The notes under the pieces: model-generated
Database searches by the model: none
What the model saw: only the letters and a program-made list of their open reading frames with translations
Told to the model about the DNA's origin: nothing
Source: Chionoecetes opilio
Taxonomy: Eukaryota > Arthropoda > Malacostraca > Decapoda > Majidae
Reading direction: 5' to 3'
Length of the DNA stretch: 64,000 nt
Assembly (NCBI GenBank): GCA_016584305.1
Contig: JACEEZ010000430.1
Location: 1 to 64,000 of the forward strand
Shown: positions 1-11,861 of the stretch, one piece after another
Position numbering within the stretch: the stretch's first letter is position 1
Layout of the letters: the number at the start of each line of letters is the position of its first letter
Translations under genes and position numbers: made by a program

Positions 1-397
1 CCAATTTCCCTTTAAAACCCCGTTTTTTTAGGGAGCTTTTTTTTTGAAACGGCTTCCCCACTTTTTTTTAGATCCGGTTTACTTTCCTTCGGCTGAGACC
101 GATGACCGAGAAAAGTGACTTCTTTAGTCCAAAAAGTGCACTTACGGGTTAAGTTCACCCCTTTAAAGTAGTAAGGACTTCGAAGTTGTTAAGACTTTCC
201 AAAAAAAAGGGAACGAAAGGACCCATAGAATTAAGTCGTCCGGGTAGTTTTTTAACCCATCCCTTCTGAAGGAGGGGATTTAAGCCCTGAAGCCATTCGC
301 CTGGAAATATAGCGGTGAGCAGTTTAGCCGAATTGGAGGCGTCGAAAACGTATAGGTGACCGTGCTGAAAGGGGTTTAGATCGCGGTTTCTCGTCAT
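1..397 (-). pseudogene. Ty3/gypsy-like reverse transcriptase fragment
   Basis: Read on the minus strand, 155-397 is open, and the reading continues in another frame down to about position 30. I see a FDASNSAKLLTAIF-like stretch (the family's SNAPATF segment) and, after a frameshift near 155, KCTFWTKEVTFLGH followed by a K-P-D-L-K-K stretch. The KC-x-F ... V-x-FLGH signature marks the end of the RT palm/thumb in Ty3/gypsy Pol. No catalytic YLDD box can be read; the expected place has decayed to PFVPFF. The fragment is cut by the window edge on its C-terminal side. It lies opposite in direction to the integrase relic at 7.4 kb, so the two are not one insertion. Confidence 0.6.
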
Positions 398-488
398 CTA
401 GTAAATCTGGAAATAGGCTTCGGCATTCTAAGGTGAAATACTTTGGCCTGCGGCTTGTTGACCAATTCTTCCAACGTGGAAGGGGATA

Positions 489-2146
489 TGTGTTGCTGAA
501 ATTGGGGGTCCTGGTATGGGGGTTTTATAATAGTAACGTTATTGAATGATTTTATTTGGGGATGATTTGATAAAAGATTACAACTTAAAGGGGAGGATTT
601 AACTTATCTTTGACTTCACTATATGTTTTATAGTTTGACCACTTCTCACTACGGAGAGTACTGAACAAGGGGGTTTATATTTAAAGGGGGAAAAAGGTAA
701 TAAGGTTTGGGTTTAAGGGTTGCTGCCCCCAGCCCTGGCGAGTATTTCACTATGATTACTCCCGGGGCACGTTAGATTAATATTAATATTAGATGATCTT
801 GAGTCGTGGTTGGTACGAAGGGGTTTAATACCTAGTAAAGGGGGGGAACTCTTTTGAAGTGGGGGGAATTACTTCCTAACCAGAATGATTCACCTGGGTT
901 TTATAATAACACAAGAAACTATATTTGAAACAACCTCCTATTTATTCGCCATAAAACATTATTGCTGTTTGAGACCTAGACACATACATAAACTCTAATC
1001 TGGAACGGGCAAGCTTCTTTAGAGCATAAACTCCCTCACAGAATCATTCTTAGAATTTCCACTATATTCGTATCAACTGAGCACTATAGGTATACCTTGA
1101 ATATATATATATATATGAAAAGAGAATGTGAGAATAAGGAGTTGGATGTGTGGATAACCACAATGACCATGGTTTTTGAGAGGAAGGCGTGGGGACGCCT
1201 CCCGCTGAAGCCTCTCCCTAAGTGAGAGATGGATGGAAACTCTTGGAATAATACTTATAAGGAATGGGTGCACCCTGTCGTTAGCGTACACTAAACATAG
1301 ATACCCATATTTGAAAATATAGATAACAATAATGATAACAAGGAAAAGGGGGGGGGGGGAAACAGAGCGCTGGTCAGCGACTTACCTAAGTGAGAGATGG
1401 ATGGAAACTGCCGTCTGGGCGTTATGGTCCACCCCGCACCAAAGGAAATTGTTTGAATGGTGTCGCCGTGACCCACAAATGAAAAGCTTATAATCCCGAA
1501 ATAAAAATATTTAAGTAATGAAACTCGCGTACCCCCGAAGAGGGCCCTCCCTAATACAAAACTGGCTACTTTGATGTAAGAGAATTTAATGTCTTTTAAA
1601 CTAATATCCACGAAGGATGGTTTTATATGTAATGTCGACAATCCGAACACCTATTTTTAGAGTGAAGTGGTATGGAAATCGTGTTTAGAAACTTTTGGGG
1701 GGCTTTCATTTTTAGCGTGTATCCTTATTACAACGCCCCTATATGACCATAACCGATAACGATAGGGATTATTTTGAAAGCCATGAGGATTCTAGGAGGG
1801 TTCCTAAATCTGAGTAAGATGGTTGCGAAAGAGAAAAGAAAGAAAGAAAAGAATTAATACGTTAGTTCTCATGACGGATCGCAGAATAATCATTTTCCAC
1901 GGAACTCTCCTCGCACACAGTGGGTAGTCGGGAAGAGAGGAGTGAAAGAAGGAAGGAGAAAATGCGGGAAAAAAGGAAAGAAGGAATGAAAACAAAATGG
2001 TGGGTTCGGATGAGGGACGATGAGTCCACCCGTGTGAACCAAAAACACGCATTTTTTTTTTTTTTTACTTACCAAAAAGACATAACTCAGGGAATTTTAT
2101 GATAATAATTCTCATATATCATAACTCCCGAATAAATGGGCATACA
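489..2146. repeat. LTR-like direct repeat, copy 1
   Basis: This is a degenerate copy of 5629-7426 in the same orientation. Shared landmarks include TTTGATAAAAGATTACAACTT, TGATTAATATTAATATTAGAT, ATCCCGAAATAAAA and an A/G-rich GAGAGAGGA-GTGAAAGAA-GGAA stretch near the end. Both copies begin TGTGTTG and end GGCAT(T)ACA, i.e. TG...CA, which suits long terminal repeats. Copy 1 is more homopolymer-smeared than copy 2 and carries T14 near 2052-2066. No primer-binding site is readable just inside its end, so the LTR call is an inference; a segmental duplication is the alternative. Confidence 0.55.
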
Positions 2147-5100
2147 GATTAAAGATACGTTGTTGCGAATAGCTTATTTATGTGTTCGGTTGTTAGACAC
2201 AATTCTCTTACGACCAATGGTTATTTATTCCAATACGAATTTCTGGTGGATAACCCGGTGAGAACCATGCGGACGTGGATTCTGTTCTATGATATTCTTT
2301 TGCTTCCAATATCTGAAAGACATGATGTGAAATACCACAACAGTGCTCCTTGGCTTCTCTGGATACAGGTACGGAGGGTCCCTGACTGGGTTGAGGGTCA
2401 GCCTTACATTTTAGTGGAGCCGGCAGGGACGTTATTGAGACCTAAGTCATTTTTATGTCTAGGATTGGGAAAAGCGGTGATCATTTTCGAGGAGACATTA
2501 ATGTGCTGTACGATTTTCTTTGTATGGGTATGCACACAGGTAGCGTGGTTCCATGTTTTGTCCCTTTGATTAATTCATTTTTAAACCGTTTGGGTACGGG
2601 TTACTTTCGGCGTGCGTTATCATTGACGGTATTAAGTCATTGTGGACTCCTTCATGAATAGAATTAATCTTTTAATTTTAGGGCCGCGTGAGGAATTTGC
2701 CACTTTCGTCGTAGACCCAAGCTTTATCGATGCCTTGCACACCAAAACTTTTCTCCTTTTTGTATTGTTCGTGAAGGGAAATGTAAATGAATGTTATGCG
2801 GGACAACTTGTTACCACGTATATAAGATGGTAAACTATTTCTTGCTAATCTCTTCCACGCGGGCTCAGACAAGAAAGGTTTAGAAACCTATGGGACTTCA
2901 TTCACGTTAACCTCTGTTAACCCTGCCTCGAAACCCGAGTGAGTAGTAAGCGTCTATTTTTACAAGGATGTGAGAAGATTTATTTGGTGACCGTTTTTTT
3001 TTTTTTTTTTTTTTTCTAGCTTTCACGCAAGTCCACCGGTTAGTTGGAAATTCTGTTGATTTTGTCGCCTTTTTACGCACCGGATGTTCGATTCACGGTC
3101 AATGGGGGGTTTGATCGCCACATCGCATGGCTCTACATTTTACCATCCCAGGTAAGGTGGCTTTAGTGAGAATGTCCACACAAGAAAGTAAAAATCGCCG
3201 TTGATGATAAGAGTAATGGATAACGGGAAACCAACTATTTTAAATTTTTGCACACCGTACATCCGATTCACCTTTTCCTGCCCATATCATGCGAGGATTC
3301 TTTTAAAATCGCGAGGTGTCTGTGATTCCGGACGACAGATGGGGTGGATTCTCGTCGGTTTAGTTATTCCCGCCGATCCGTTTATGCTAGTACTTTTCTT
3401 TGAATTAAGGATAGCCACTCCTGGGTACACTATCGCTTCTGTTATTATTATTTATCCCGTTTCCGTATAGTTAAGTGGATAGTGGGGGAAAATATCGCAT
3501 CACCATCTAGTTCAGAGATGATTGTCTAGGGATTTTGAGTTTGACTGGCGTTGAAGCACTACACTTGCATGGGCACGCCAGGGACAGTTTCGATATCCTC
3601 ACGACAACAGGATGTTGTGTTTGCGACAGTCGCGAACACAATGGCCTTGGTGGAGGTTTTATCAGCACTCCGGAATAGGTTATGCGTTGGTTGATTGACA
3701 ATAAGTGCAACCCCCCCCTTCCCAATAATTTTTTGCGGTGATAGTTTCCTCCGCGGAAGAACTCGCGTGGAAGGTTGGATTTTTCTAGTTTTTTCGATTG
3801 GGCCAAAACTGGCCTTATAATTATTGGATTTGTATGTTTTAAAAACACCCTTACTTCGTTCTTGGGGTGGTTTCGGGTGTCGTGAGGAAACGTGTGTGGT
3901 TATCGCCTTCCTCTCCCGTTTCCTTTTTCCTTCTCCCTTTGGGCTCGAATCATTGTGATCCTTTGGTCGTTGGGTCCTGTCCTTCCAGTATCTGCACGCT
4001 CGTGTTCGCATTGCTGTTAGGAATTTTTTAGGGGATATCCTTCACGAGGAATCCCTCTAATTTTTCTCGCGATTGGGATTGGTAAGTCCATACCACAATT
4101 TCCTCTTTTATTGTCTTATCTCGGTCGAGGGTTTTTCCATGTGGGAGTTTTGTTCGCGATCACCGCATGTTGCAAATAAAACGGTTTATACCTCTCCGGT
4201 CATTAAAAAAAAAAAAACGGTCCTTCTGTAGTGAACGTTGATGAGATCCCCAGTCATAAACCTCACTTGCCTCCAATTCTGCCAAGGCTCTAATCAAACA
4301 CCACTTCGGTTGGGTGACGTCGGTTACGCAAAGATTTTTTTTTAAGAGCCGAACATTGTTTTATACCTTTTTGTTAATGGCTTGATAGTTATGAACTTAA
4401 GATTGAAGAATTCTGGGACACCACCCTCCTTTTGCAATTTGGATGCGTGTGTTGCGTCGCCTGAGAGACCATTGTTCAATTAATTCCACAAAGAAAATTT
4501 GGATTCGCGGCCGGTCTGCGGTCACAAGGCTTGCTAGTTGATGTGTAATTCTAGTACTGCGATATCTCGAGCGTTTGCAAGAGTCCCTCTTTCAAGCTAT
4601 CCGTGGATAATTAGGGGTTATCGGAAAAGGTTCGTCTGCGATTTGTTTTTGATGAATCCGTGTGGATGACGGAGATCAAAGGAGAAGAAGGTTCCTGTGA
4701 TGATTAGTTGTGCTTTTAAACTCCTCAACTAAAATTTCTAGCTTGTGCTGTGCGCATCATCTACTTCCGGTCTCCGTTCCCATCTCTACCCTTTTAGCCC
4801 CCGGCAAGGAAAATAGGTTGCATCCCAACTCATGATTCCCGTCGGAGTAAAAAACTTCTTGTAGATACAGGTTAGAGATGTTCGATTCTGTGTTCCGCGG
4901 CCAATTAAACAGGGCAATAGGGTTTACCGTGGCTACCGAGGTCGTTGACTTTTCCAGCCCGTTTCTGGATATTCATATTCCAGGTGGCCCTGATTACTGT
5001 TCTTAATTGTTATTTACTTTATACTCCTCTCCCCCGCAATTATCAAATGAACAAAGTTTCTAGGAGGCCAGGTGTTTACGTATAGTGAGTATTAAAATTG

Positions 5101-5628
5101 AATATTTTGGTTCGTGTCCTGCGTGCTTCTATTCTTTTGTTGTATAGAATTTTGCACTTTCTTATATTTTCTGTTGTTAATGGGTCACTCTTTCGGGAAA
5201 TAGATACGTGGTTTATTAAGACAGATGCACACTACCGCCTCACAATTCTACTCTATATTTGTGAGCGTAATTTCCTTGATCTTCCACGACCAATTCAGAG
5301 GCAGCAAGAGAACCGGCGAATCTATGCCATCGGCAATATCGTTACACTACCTAGCCACAAAATGGCACAGATATGTGGACACCAGGACACTATTACAGCT
5401 TTCATCTCGAGAAGGGGGGGGGGAATGGAATTTGTCTTTCCTCCCGGTTGTTCCTAAAAATCTTAATTCATGTGCTGAAGGGACGTTGAATGTTTGGGGA
5501 ATTTGACTGTGTGTCACACCAATGGAAAACTTGTACATATTTTCTGAATTTTGAGGTCATCTAGCTATTGCCCAAGGGTGTGATATGTTCTGTATTGTAG
5601 GAAATAAAACCCACGCTCTTAGTCACCG
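2147..5628. other. Interval between the LTR-like repeats, no assignable gene
   Basis: I recognise no domain on either strand. The longest open stretches (2180-2569 +, 3559-4011 -, 5098-5457 +) have no motif I can place. The minus-strand 3559-4011 stretch is Lys/Arg-rich at its start and could be a Gag-like relic, but this is a guess. A poly-T run of about 20 lies near 2995-3016. If the flanking repeats are LTRs, the pol genes have been lost or have decayed beyond recognition. Confidence 0.4.
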
Positions 5629-7426
5629 TGTGTTGACAGAAATAGGGGGCACTGGTTAATTGGTATAACATGGTGGTTTTATAACGGTCAGTTACTTGAA
5701 TGATATTATTTGGGATGATTTGATAAAAGATTACAACTTGCATGGAGGATTAACGTAGTCTTATGCGTTTCCATCTAATATATGATTATAGTATGACCAG
5801 TCTCACTGCGGAGAGACGAGTACTGAAAAGGGGGAATGTTACTTAAGGGGAAAGGATAAGAATAAAGGTTTAGGTTTTAAAGGGATTTGGCTGCCACAGC
5901 CCTTGGCGAGTAGTTCCTATGACCTACTCCCTCTGGGAACGTTTGATTAATATTAATATTAGATTGATCTTGGTATCGTGGTTGGTACGTGAATTAATAC
6001 GAGTACAGGTCTGACTCTTTTGGAATGGTGGTGGAATTATTGTACTAACACGGAATAATTTCACCTGCGGTTTTATATAATAACAAAGAACTATATTGCC
6101 AAATGAAAATGAGACCTATTATTCATATGACATAGTCTTCTCTTGATTGAGATCATATCCCACCCATATAAGGGTTAAACACTGTAGAGAAAAACTCTAC
6201 TCGGAAAAGTATAAAGAAAAGCCCAACTTTACACTCACTGAGTAGGAACTCTCTCCTAACGTGATGAGGAGAAAAAGGAAAGCTCTCTATGCGCCATAAC
6301 TCTCATTCACTAAATTTCTATTCAGTGAATTGCCCTTACACTTAGGTAAAATTACCACCTTAAATATTTATAAATTACACATGGAAGATAGGTATCTTAG
6401 TAGAGAAAGAAATATGGCTGAGGAAAATGTTTGTGTTCTGTTGTCTTCAGTAAGACCATGTGGCTTCTGAAGAAGGACACGGACGGCCTGCAAACGACGC
6501 GAAGAGAGACGACTGTTCGTCAAAGAACACTTTAAGGATGGGCAGATACATCATTGCCTAGTGGACACTGCTGTGAACCTGTTACCTATATATTTATATA
6601 GAAATATTATAGAATATTAATATACTGAAGGCGAAGAAACAGACAACACAAGGAGTAGGTTCAACGGGAAGAACAGAACACAGGATGATAGGTGTTACGA
6701 AAGGTCTTACCGCCAACGACGCGAAAGAGACGCGAATGACTCTTCTGAGATTATGGCCTGGAGCATAAAGGGGACTTGTTTGAAAGCTTTTAGGCGTGAC
6801 CTCAAGTGAGTAATTTTTAATCCCGAAATAAAACTATTTTAAATAATGAAACTTGCGTATATAAGAACATGTGGCTTATATAAACTGTTTACTTTGATAC
6901 TGAAGAATTTAATATGCTTAGTCTAATAACCAGAAAGGTTAGATTTGTGGGCCCCCGTCAACTGTCCGAACACATTTTTGGAGTGGTATGGTATGAAATA
7001 TGGAGCATAGAAATTTGGTAGGTTTTCATTTTAGCGTGTATCGTTACTAACACGTCCACATATGACCATAACCGATAACGATGGGGATTATTTTGAAAGA
7101 CCTTAAGAATCTGGGAGTGAAACTTGGTCTGACCAGATAGCTGGCAAAAGATAAAAAGGATCTGACATCATTAGTTATCACTGATCGCAGAATAATTATT
7201 CCACGGAAACTTGCCTCGCACACGGGATGTCGGGGAGAGAGGAAGTGAAAGAAGGAAAGAGAAAATGGCGGAAAAAGGAAAGAAGAATGAAACAAAATGG
7301 TGGTTTCGGAAGAGGCGATGAGTCACCCGTGAAACAAAGAGAAAAAATTAACTACTGACAGGACATAGCTCGGGAATTTTATAATAATAATTTTCTTACT
7401 ATCTCTCCCGAATAATGGGCATTACA
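5629..7426. repeat. LTR-like direct repeat, copy 2
   Basis: This is the cleaner of the two copies. It starts TGTGTTGACAG and ends GGGCATTACA. It directly abuts the integrase relic starting about 7430. Segments align in order with copy 1: 5690-6110 with 535-930, 6780-6960 with 1470-1630, and 7040-7426 with 1710-2146. The middle part (about 6130-6780 against 930-1470) aligns poorly. It contains no gene of its own. Confidence 0.55.
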
Positions 7427-7429
7427 TAA

Positions 7430-8545
7430 GGTCATCTATTACCTTGAATCAGGTGATGACTCCAACATTCCTCAAGTTCCTTCTCTTTCCCATTACCTCC
7501 TTCAGGAGCAGTTGCTCTACAAAGCAACCACACTTACAGGCAAGCATGAACCATCCCGTCTCATCCACCAACTTGTCATTCCTCCAACTCATGTCCAGTC
7601 TGTCCTTAAACTCATTCATGACACTCCCCATGCTTCACATCCTAGCAAGGAGAAGTCACTTTCACAAGCTAGACTTAAATTCTTCTGGCTAACCATGAGA
7701 AAGGATATCCATGCCTATATTGACTTGTGCCATACATGTGTAAGAACGTAAGGTGATATACATGCTCATGTTCCCATTCTCAGTTATCCTGTGCCTTCAG
7801 CACCATGGGAAGTTCTTGCCATTGATTTGTTAAAGCTACCTCTTACAGCACGTGGAAATCAATATTCAATGGTTGCTGTTGATCATTTTTCACGTTTTTC
7901 CATTATTGCTCCACTGCCTAACAAATCAGCACAAACAGTGGCACGTGCATTTTTAGGTCATGTTATTTGTCCTTTCACTACTCCCAAGATTCTGTTGTCT
8001 GATAACGGCACAGAGTTTGTTAATCAAGTTCTTGATTCATTGTGCCAACAGTTCAATATCAGGAAGTGTAATGTTCTTGCTTACCGACCCAGTGCTAACG
8101 GTTTGGTAGAAAGTAGTAACCGTAAAATCCTCAACACTTTACTCCTTTACCCCTGACACTGATACCCTTTGGGACACCTATACTCCTCAGGTGATGACTT
8201 CTCTCAATTCCACCATCAACAAGTCTGTCTCTGAGACACCACATTACATTTTGTTTGCTCAGGACAAACGACTTCCTTATTATCTTTTGTCCCAACCGTA
8301 TGAGCCTATATACAACTTTGATGACTTTGTCACGACTAAGTTTCACACGTTCCAACAAATACACCAACGTATCCAACAATCACTTGCTCTCTCTAAAGCT
8401 GATATGCTCCTATATCACAATAAGTCAGCTTCCAACTTCACACTTGACGTAGGTGACATTGTGTATTCCCTTGTTGCGGTCAAACACTCCAAATTAGACC
8501 CTAAGTTTGACGGCCCCTTCCGGGCCATTTATCATTATCATCATT
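7430..8545 (+). pseudogene. Ty3/gypsy-like integrase (Pol C-terminal part), broken
   Basis: The order of domains is that of an LTR-retrotransposon integrase. First comes a zinc-binding HHCC module (HDTPHASH ... CHTC, 7612-7740). Then comes the catalytic core with Asp in LAIDLL (about 7815), Asp in LLSDNGTEF (about 8000) and Glu in GLVESSNRK (about 8110), the D,D-35-E arrangement. Last is a C-terminal part ending in a GDIVYSL ... LDPKFDGPFRAI chromodomain-like/SH3-like tail near 8530. Two lesions are visible: an in-frame TAA at 7749-7751 and a one-base shift near 8140-8155. After 8530 the sequence runs into ATT-rich DNA. The catalytic triad is still readable, so the copy is moderately young, but it cannot make one protein. 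Confidence 0.85.
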
Positions 8546-9700
8546 TATTTTTAATTATTATTATTGTTATTATTTCAAAGGCGCAGACGGAGACACGTGT
8601 AACGCGATTTACTTCAAAATAGATGGTAAAGCCCCCTCCACACATTCCATAATGGAACCACGAGCGCGCCAACAATACAATGCGCAGCGCCATCATGGTC
8701 CTGGTTATGGGTTCATCGTGACCGATCGTGACGCTCGCGACGCGCTCTGCCGAGGCCACAAAAAGTTAGTGCGTGCACTAAAAAATCGGGAAGCTCCCCG
8801 CTTTTTGTACCCAACGCAGCGCTATCGTAAGTCTATCGTTACGCTATCGTTTATCTATGTAGCAGCTTCGTGACACAAATCGTGATCGTCTTTATGTCTA
8901 TCGTGACGACAAAAAAAACATTACGCGCGCCTTCAACCCCCCCTTTCCCCCCCCCTTTTGTGCACCCCCTTCCGCCTTCTCCCCCTTTTCTCATTACCTC
9001 CACTCTCCTCTGACCCCCTTTTCCCCTACTCCCTCACCCCCGCGGTGACACCCCCCTCGACTCCCTACCCCTTACTCCTTAAACCAATGGTGACACACAC
9101 CCTCGACTCCCTACCCCCTACTCCCTCACCACGGGTGACCCCCCCCCCCCCCTTTTTAAACCCACTCACATCCCCAAAACAACAACAACGCGTTCTACAT
9201 CCCCAGCTCCCCCTCCCATTTCCCACCCACACAACACCCCCTTCTTTATTAACCCCCCTCCCCCCGTCTTACCCCCCTTTTCCACACCAACACCACCCCT
9301 GTTTCTCCCACCTTCATTCTAGCCCCCCTTCCTTCTCCATCACCATGGCAACACACCCCCACGTGTGAGGCATGTTGCTAGCTCTTGACGCTATCGTGAT
9401 ACGTTCATGGCACCGTCATGGCACTGTCGTGGTTATCGTAGCTCTATCGTGACGACAAAATGACCCGGTTGATTTTCCATTCGTGACGTAGTCTTACAGC
9501 TGTCATGGACTCCATCGTGGGCCATCTTACGACCCCTCATGACACATACGTACAGGCAGCGTGACATTGTTTTGAGGCTATCGTGGTCTGCGTGGAGCTG
9601 ACGATAGCGGGCAATAATCAAATTGGTTTGGGGCTATCGTGGTCGGGTTAAAGGAATGTATAAGGAGTTTTTAAAGAAAGATACGAGGGGCAGTCATATC
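8546..9700. repeat. TATCGT-rich region with a 400-bp cytosine-rich tract
   Basis: The short word CTATCGT(G) recurs at least ten times on both strands between 8690 and 9650, including TCTATCGTGACGACAAAA at both about 8900 and 9442. Between them (8935-9345) lies an almost pure pyrimidine tract rich in CCCCC, CTCCCT and CCACC. An open stretch at 8652-8873 is Arg-rich and has no recognisable domain. I see no gene here. A decayed satellite or a transposon end is the likeliest origin. Confidence 0.45.
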
Positions 9701-9719
9701 TGAGGTTTCGCACTCTCCG

Positions 9720-9776
9720 ACCACACACACAACACACACACCACAGGGCACACCGCCCACACACACACAGTCACAC
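9720..9776. repeat. (CA)n microsatellite, imperfect
   Basis: Interrupted CACACA runs. They are followed by AT-rich sequence with ATAATAATA words to about 9930; no gene is visible there. Confidence 0.8.
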
Positions 9777-10033
9777 CAAATATCTTTGAATATTATATAA
9801 TAATAAAATAATAAGAATAATTTGGAGGGTAATAATAATAAATATGCAAAAGAAGAGCCATTATTAACCATAATAAAGTAGACTAAGAACTAATAATTTA
9901 ATATAAAATAATAAAATAATGAAAAGGTGAGCTTGGGTAGATTTGTATAGTGACGCCTGTGTGATATGTTAATGATCGTTTTCTGTGATGATTGCCCCCA
10001 GGGGTAGAGGGTATATTACTTTGATCCTATCTA

Positions 10034-10087
10034 GTGACACTTTGCAAGTACCAATACAAGGTTATTGAAATGATAACAAAGTGTCAC
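10034..10087. repeat. 11-bp perfect inverted repeat (hairpin)
   Basis: GTGACACTTTG at 10034-10044 is the exact reverse complement of CAAAGTGTCAC at 10077-10087, with a 32-nt loop. It could be the tip of a small MITE; no target duplication is apparent. Confidence 0.7.
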
Positions 10088-10424
10088 ACACACCAGGAAA
10101 CGAATTTGGTAGACCCCGAACCGCTGACCGAATGGCGCAGGGACTCTGCAACACCACTCCGTGATTCTACCAAAAGCGCCACCCCTGGCGGGTAGTGGGG
10201 GGGTTTGAGGGAGGGAGGGAGGGTTTCACAAAGCGGCATTGTCAGCTGAGCTGCAATCGGCCAATGATAACACGCGCCTCAGATTCTGAGGCTCTGAGCC
10301 AATGAGCGTTACCGCTACCATACGTGTCTCGGCAGTCGGAGGAGTCACTAGTCAGTTCTTGTTCTTGATATAGTCAGGAGTCTGTTTCGGAGAAAAAAAC
10401 ATAATATCGAAATCCAATACCCCC

Positions 10425-10566
10425 CAAAAATATACCGATACCGGTATACCGATGCAATACGAATACCGATACCGTATACCGAAAAAAAAAAAATACCGGT
10501 AATACCGGGAATAAAGGGGCTAAAAATACCGGTATTTCGGTTTATACCGGATACCGGTGCACATCC
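10425..10566 (-). mobile_element. hAT-like terminus with TACCGG subterminal repeats
   Basis: About ten copies of TACCGGTAT or ATACCGATACCG words are packed in 140 bp. Read on the minus strand the block begins AGGATGTGCACCGGTATCCGG, the style of terminus known from hAT elements rich in CCGGTA subrepeats. No transposase accompanies it. Upstream, 10240-10380 has two CCAAT words (10260, 10300) but no further promoter evidence. Confidence 0.45.
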
Positions 10567-10630
10567 TTACACCCTGGCATCCCTGTCAACACAGCCGCCC
10601 CCTCCACGCTCTCCAGTCTCCACGGCATAC

Positions 10631-10795
10631 ATCAGTGTTGTAGTCAAGACCAGAACCTCCGAGACCAAGACCAAGACCAAAACCAAGACCAAGACCAGAC
10701 CTACCGAGACTAAGACCAGCCCTCCGAGACCAAGACCAAGACCCCCCGAGACCAAGACCAAGACCAAGGCCAGACCCTCCGAAAAAAGACCCAAA
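10631..10795 (+). mobile_element. hAT-like terminus with CGAGACCAAGACC repeats
   Basis: It starts CAGTGTTGTAGTCAAGACCAG and continues as repeated CCGAGACCAAGACCAAGACC. The same words, in reverse complement, occur at 17690-17830 and 21985-22020, so this is a dispersed terminus type. CAGTG ends with repeated internal words are usual for hAT elements. No paired end or transposase can be assigned. Confidence 0.5.
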
Positions 10796-11861
10796 AAACG
10801 GCATCTAAAAATATTTTTTATAAAAAATGACTATTATCTGATTGTTTTGGTCTGTACGGCGTAAATACTAAATTGTATTGTTCTAAGTTGTTTCGGATGG
10901 GATCGCCGCAAGTGCTTAATAAAAAATCGAAAGTGTGCCAGCCTTGTCCGTGATGCTTTGCTTGCAGAAAGTGCAAACTGTTGTGTGCTTTTGGTTTCCG
11001 TGTTTTTGTATCAAAAAAACTCCTTGTGGTCCTTGAACGCAAATTTGATAACTGCTGAAGATGCCGACATGATTACTCTTTCCGGTGTGCGATCGGAAAT
11101 GAATAGCGCGTTTTCGCGACCGTTCTAGCCCGGTCTAGACTGGCTCAGTCCCCGGCGGACTCTGTTTTCGCGAGGCGGACTAGACCGGGCTGGAACGGGC
11201 TGGACTGGTCCAACCCACAGCGAGCAGGACCGCGTTGGCCCATTGTGGGGAGAACTGGCGCATGCGCACTGCAGTCAGCGGGGAAGACGACCAGGAGCTT
11301 CTCGTGCTGCTGATAAGCCATGAAACACCATGATGGCCGACCATAACACTAAAGTAATTTCACGAAGAATTACATTCGCAATTTGCTGAAACAACATCTT
11401 GGGAAATTAATGTACCGTCAACAACATTATAGTTGCCACTGCACTAATGTCACCAGGCGCCATATATTACGAATTTTAGCATCACTACAGACTTGTATGT
11501 GTCACTGAAGACACGCCCAGATCTTTCCTTTGCTATAAAAAATTGCATGTTCTCGAGCCATAAAATTACGAAAAATAACTGAATATACCAAATTAGTTAG
11601 TCGACAAGGATACTAAACAGGTCATATCTATAAAATATTGCTTATATTCACAAAAAAAATCGTCTAATGGTACCCAAATTTCAATGGAAATTACGTTCTG
11701 GGTCTCAAGAGGATAACACCGAATCCAGGCCGCGTCCCGCACCGCAATCAGCCTTGGCACGTCTAGCGACAGCGGCGTAAAGGAGTGGTGTGGTTGATTA
11801 TTAGTTTCCTGCTATGGTTTGCTGATTGTAAGTATACAGTGGTTGTGGTTTTACTTTATTT
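10796..11861. other. Intergenic interval with one strong hairpin, no gene
   Basis: No coding homology is recognisable. A 12-bp perfect inverted repeat, AGCCCGGTCTAG (11127-11138) and CTAGACCGGGCT (11180-11191), sits in GC-rich, CpG-containing sequence unlike its AT-rich surroundings, and may be the tip of a small non-autonomous transposon. Confidence 0.4.

Noticed and set aside
8958..9368. Pro/Thr/Ser-rich 136-residue frame
   Set aside because: Product of the cytosine-rich tract; no start context or domain.
10240..10380. Host promoter with two CCAAT words
   Set aside because: No TATA, initiator or downstream reading frame; adjacent to transposon termini, so the words are probably incidental.
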